From the NCBI GenBank assembly GCA_030632405.1, contig DAOVUU010000146.1, positions 1 to 6,464 on the forward strand: a stretch of DNA of 6,464 nt. Direction: 5' to 3'. The notes under the pieces were generated by a model. That model searched no databases, was not told where the DNA came from, and worked only from the letters and a program-made list of their open reading frames with translations. The position numbers were made by a program, and so were the translations under genes. Positions 6,443 through 6,464 of this stretch are shown here, piece by piece. Source of the stretch: Desulfobulbaceae bacterium (GTDB taxonomy: Bacteria > Desulfobacterota > Desulfobulbia > Desulfobulbales > Desulfocapsaceae). The first letter of the stretch is position 1. Each line of letters opens with the position of its first letter.

Positions 6443-6464
6443 AATTTTATCATAACTCAACAAC

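Overview
The window looks like chromosomal, housekeeping DNA from a Gram-negative bacterium, most likely a delta-proteobacterium in the broad sense (Desulfobacterota). The clues are a zapB-zapA-6S RNA-rny gene order on one strand, an RNase Y in a cell that also has ZapA/ZapB and an MltD-type periplasmic murein transglycosylase, and palindromic intergenic repeats built on a TTACGACG core. The taxonomic guess comes from gene order and protein style, not from a search. I see no phage, plasmid, CRISPR or transposase gene.

Layout. Positions 1-177 hold non-coding DNA with a long inverted repeat directly behind rny. From 178 to about 4280 everything is on the minus strand. Read in the direction of transcription, the order is: a MutT/MTH1-like Nudix hydrolase (3795-4280), a nested palindromic repeat (3573-3737), a ZapB-like coiled-coil protein (3164-3544), ZapA (2725-3024), a structured terminator region (2556-2662), a 6S RNA gene (about 2341-2516), a roughly 580-bp leader with no gene, and rny encoding RNase Y (178-1761). 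On the plus strand, 4451-6442 encodes a 663-residue MltD-like lytic transglycosylase with LysM repeats. It is divergent from the Nudix gene.

The main item that protein-coding analysis misses is the 6S RNA. Its 5' and 3' ends pair in an uninterrupted 14-bp terminal stem. The interior contains a TGAGCC segment, a CTCCGC segment and a 3' bubble hairpin (ACCTAT/ATAGGT) in the same order as in E. coli ssrS, and it lies just downstream of zapA, as ssrS does in many proteobacteria.

Functional reading: ZapA and ZapB stabilise the FtsZ ring, the transglycosylase remodels the cell wall, RNase Y starts mRNA decay at the membrane, and 6S RNA sequesters RNA polymerase holoenzyme in stationary phase. The Nudix enzyme probably hydrolyses oxidised nucleotides. 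The window is mostly conventional. The parts most worth a second look are the RNA-rich zapA-rny interval, the two palindromic repeats, and several homopolymer tracts in or near genes.
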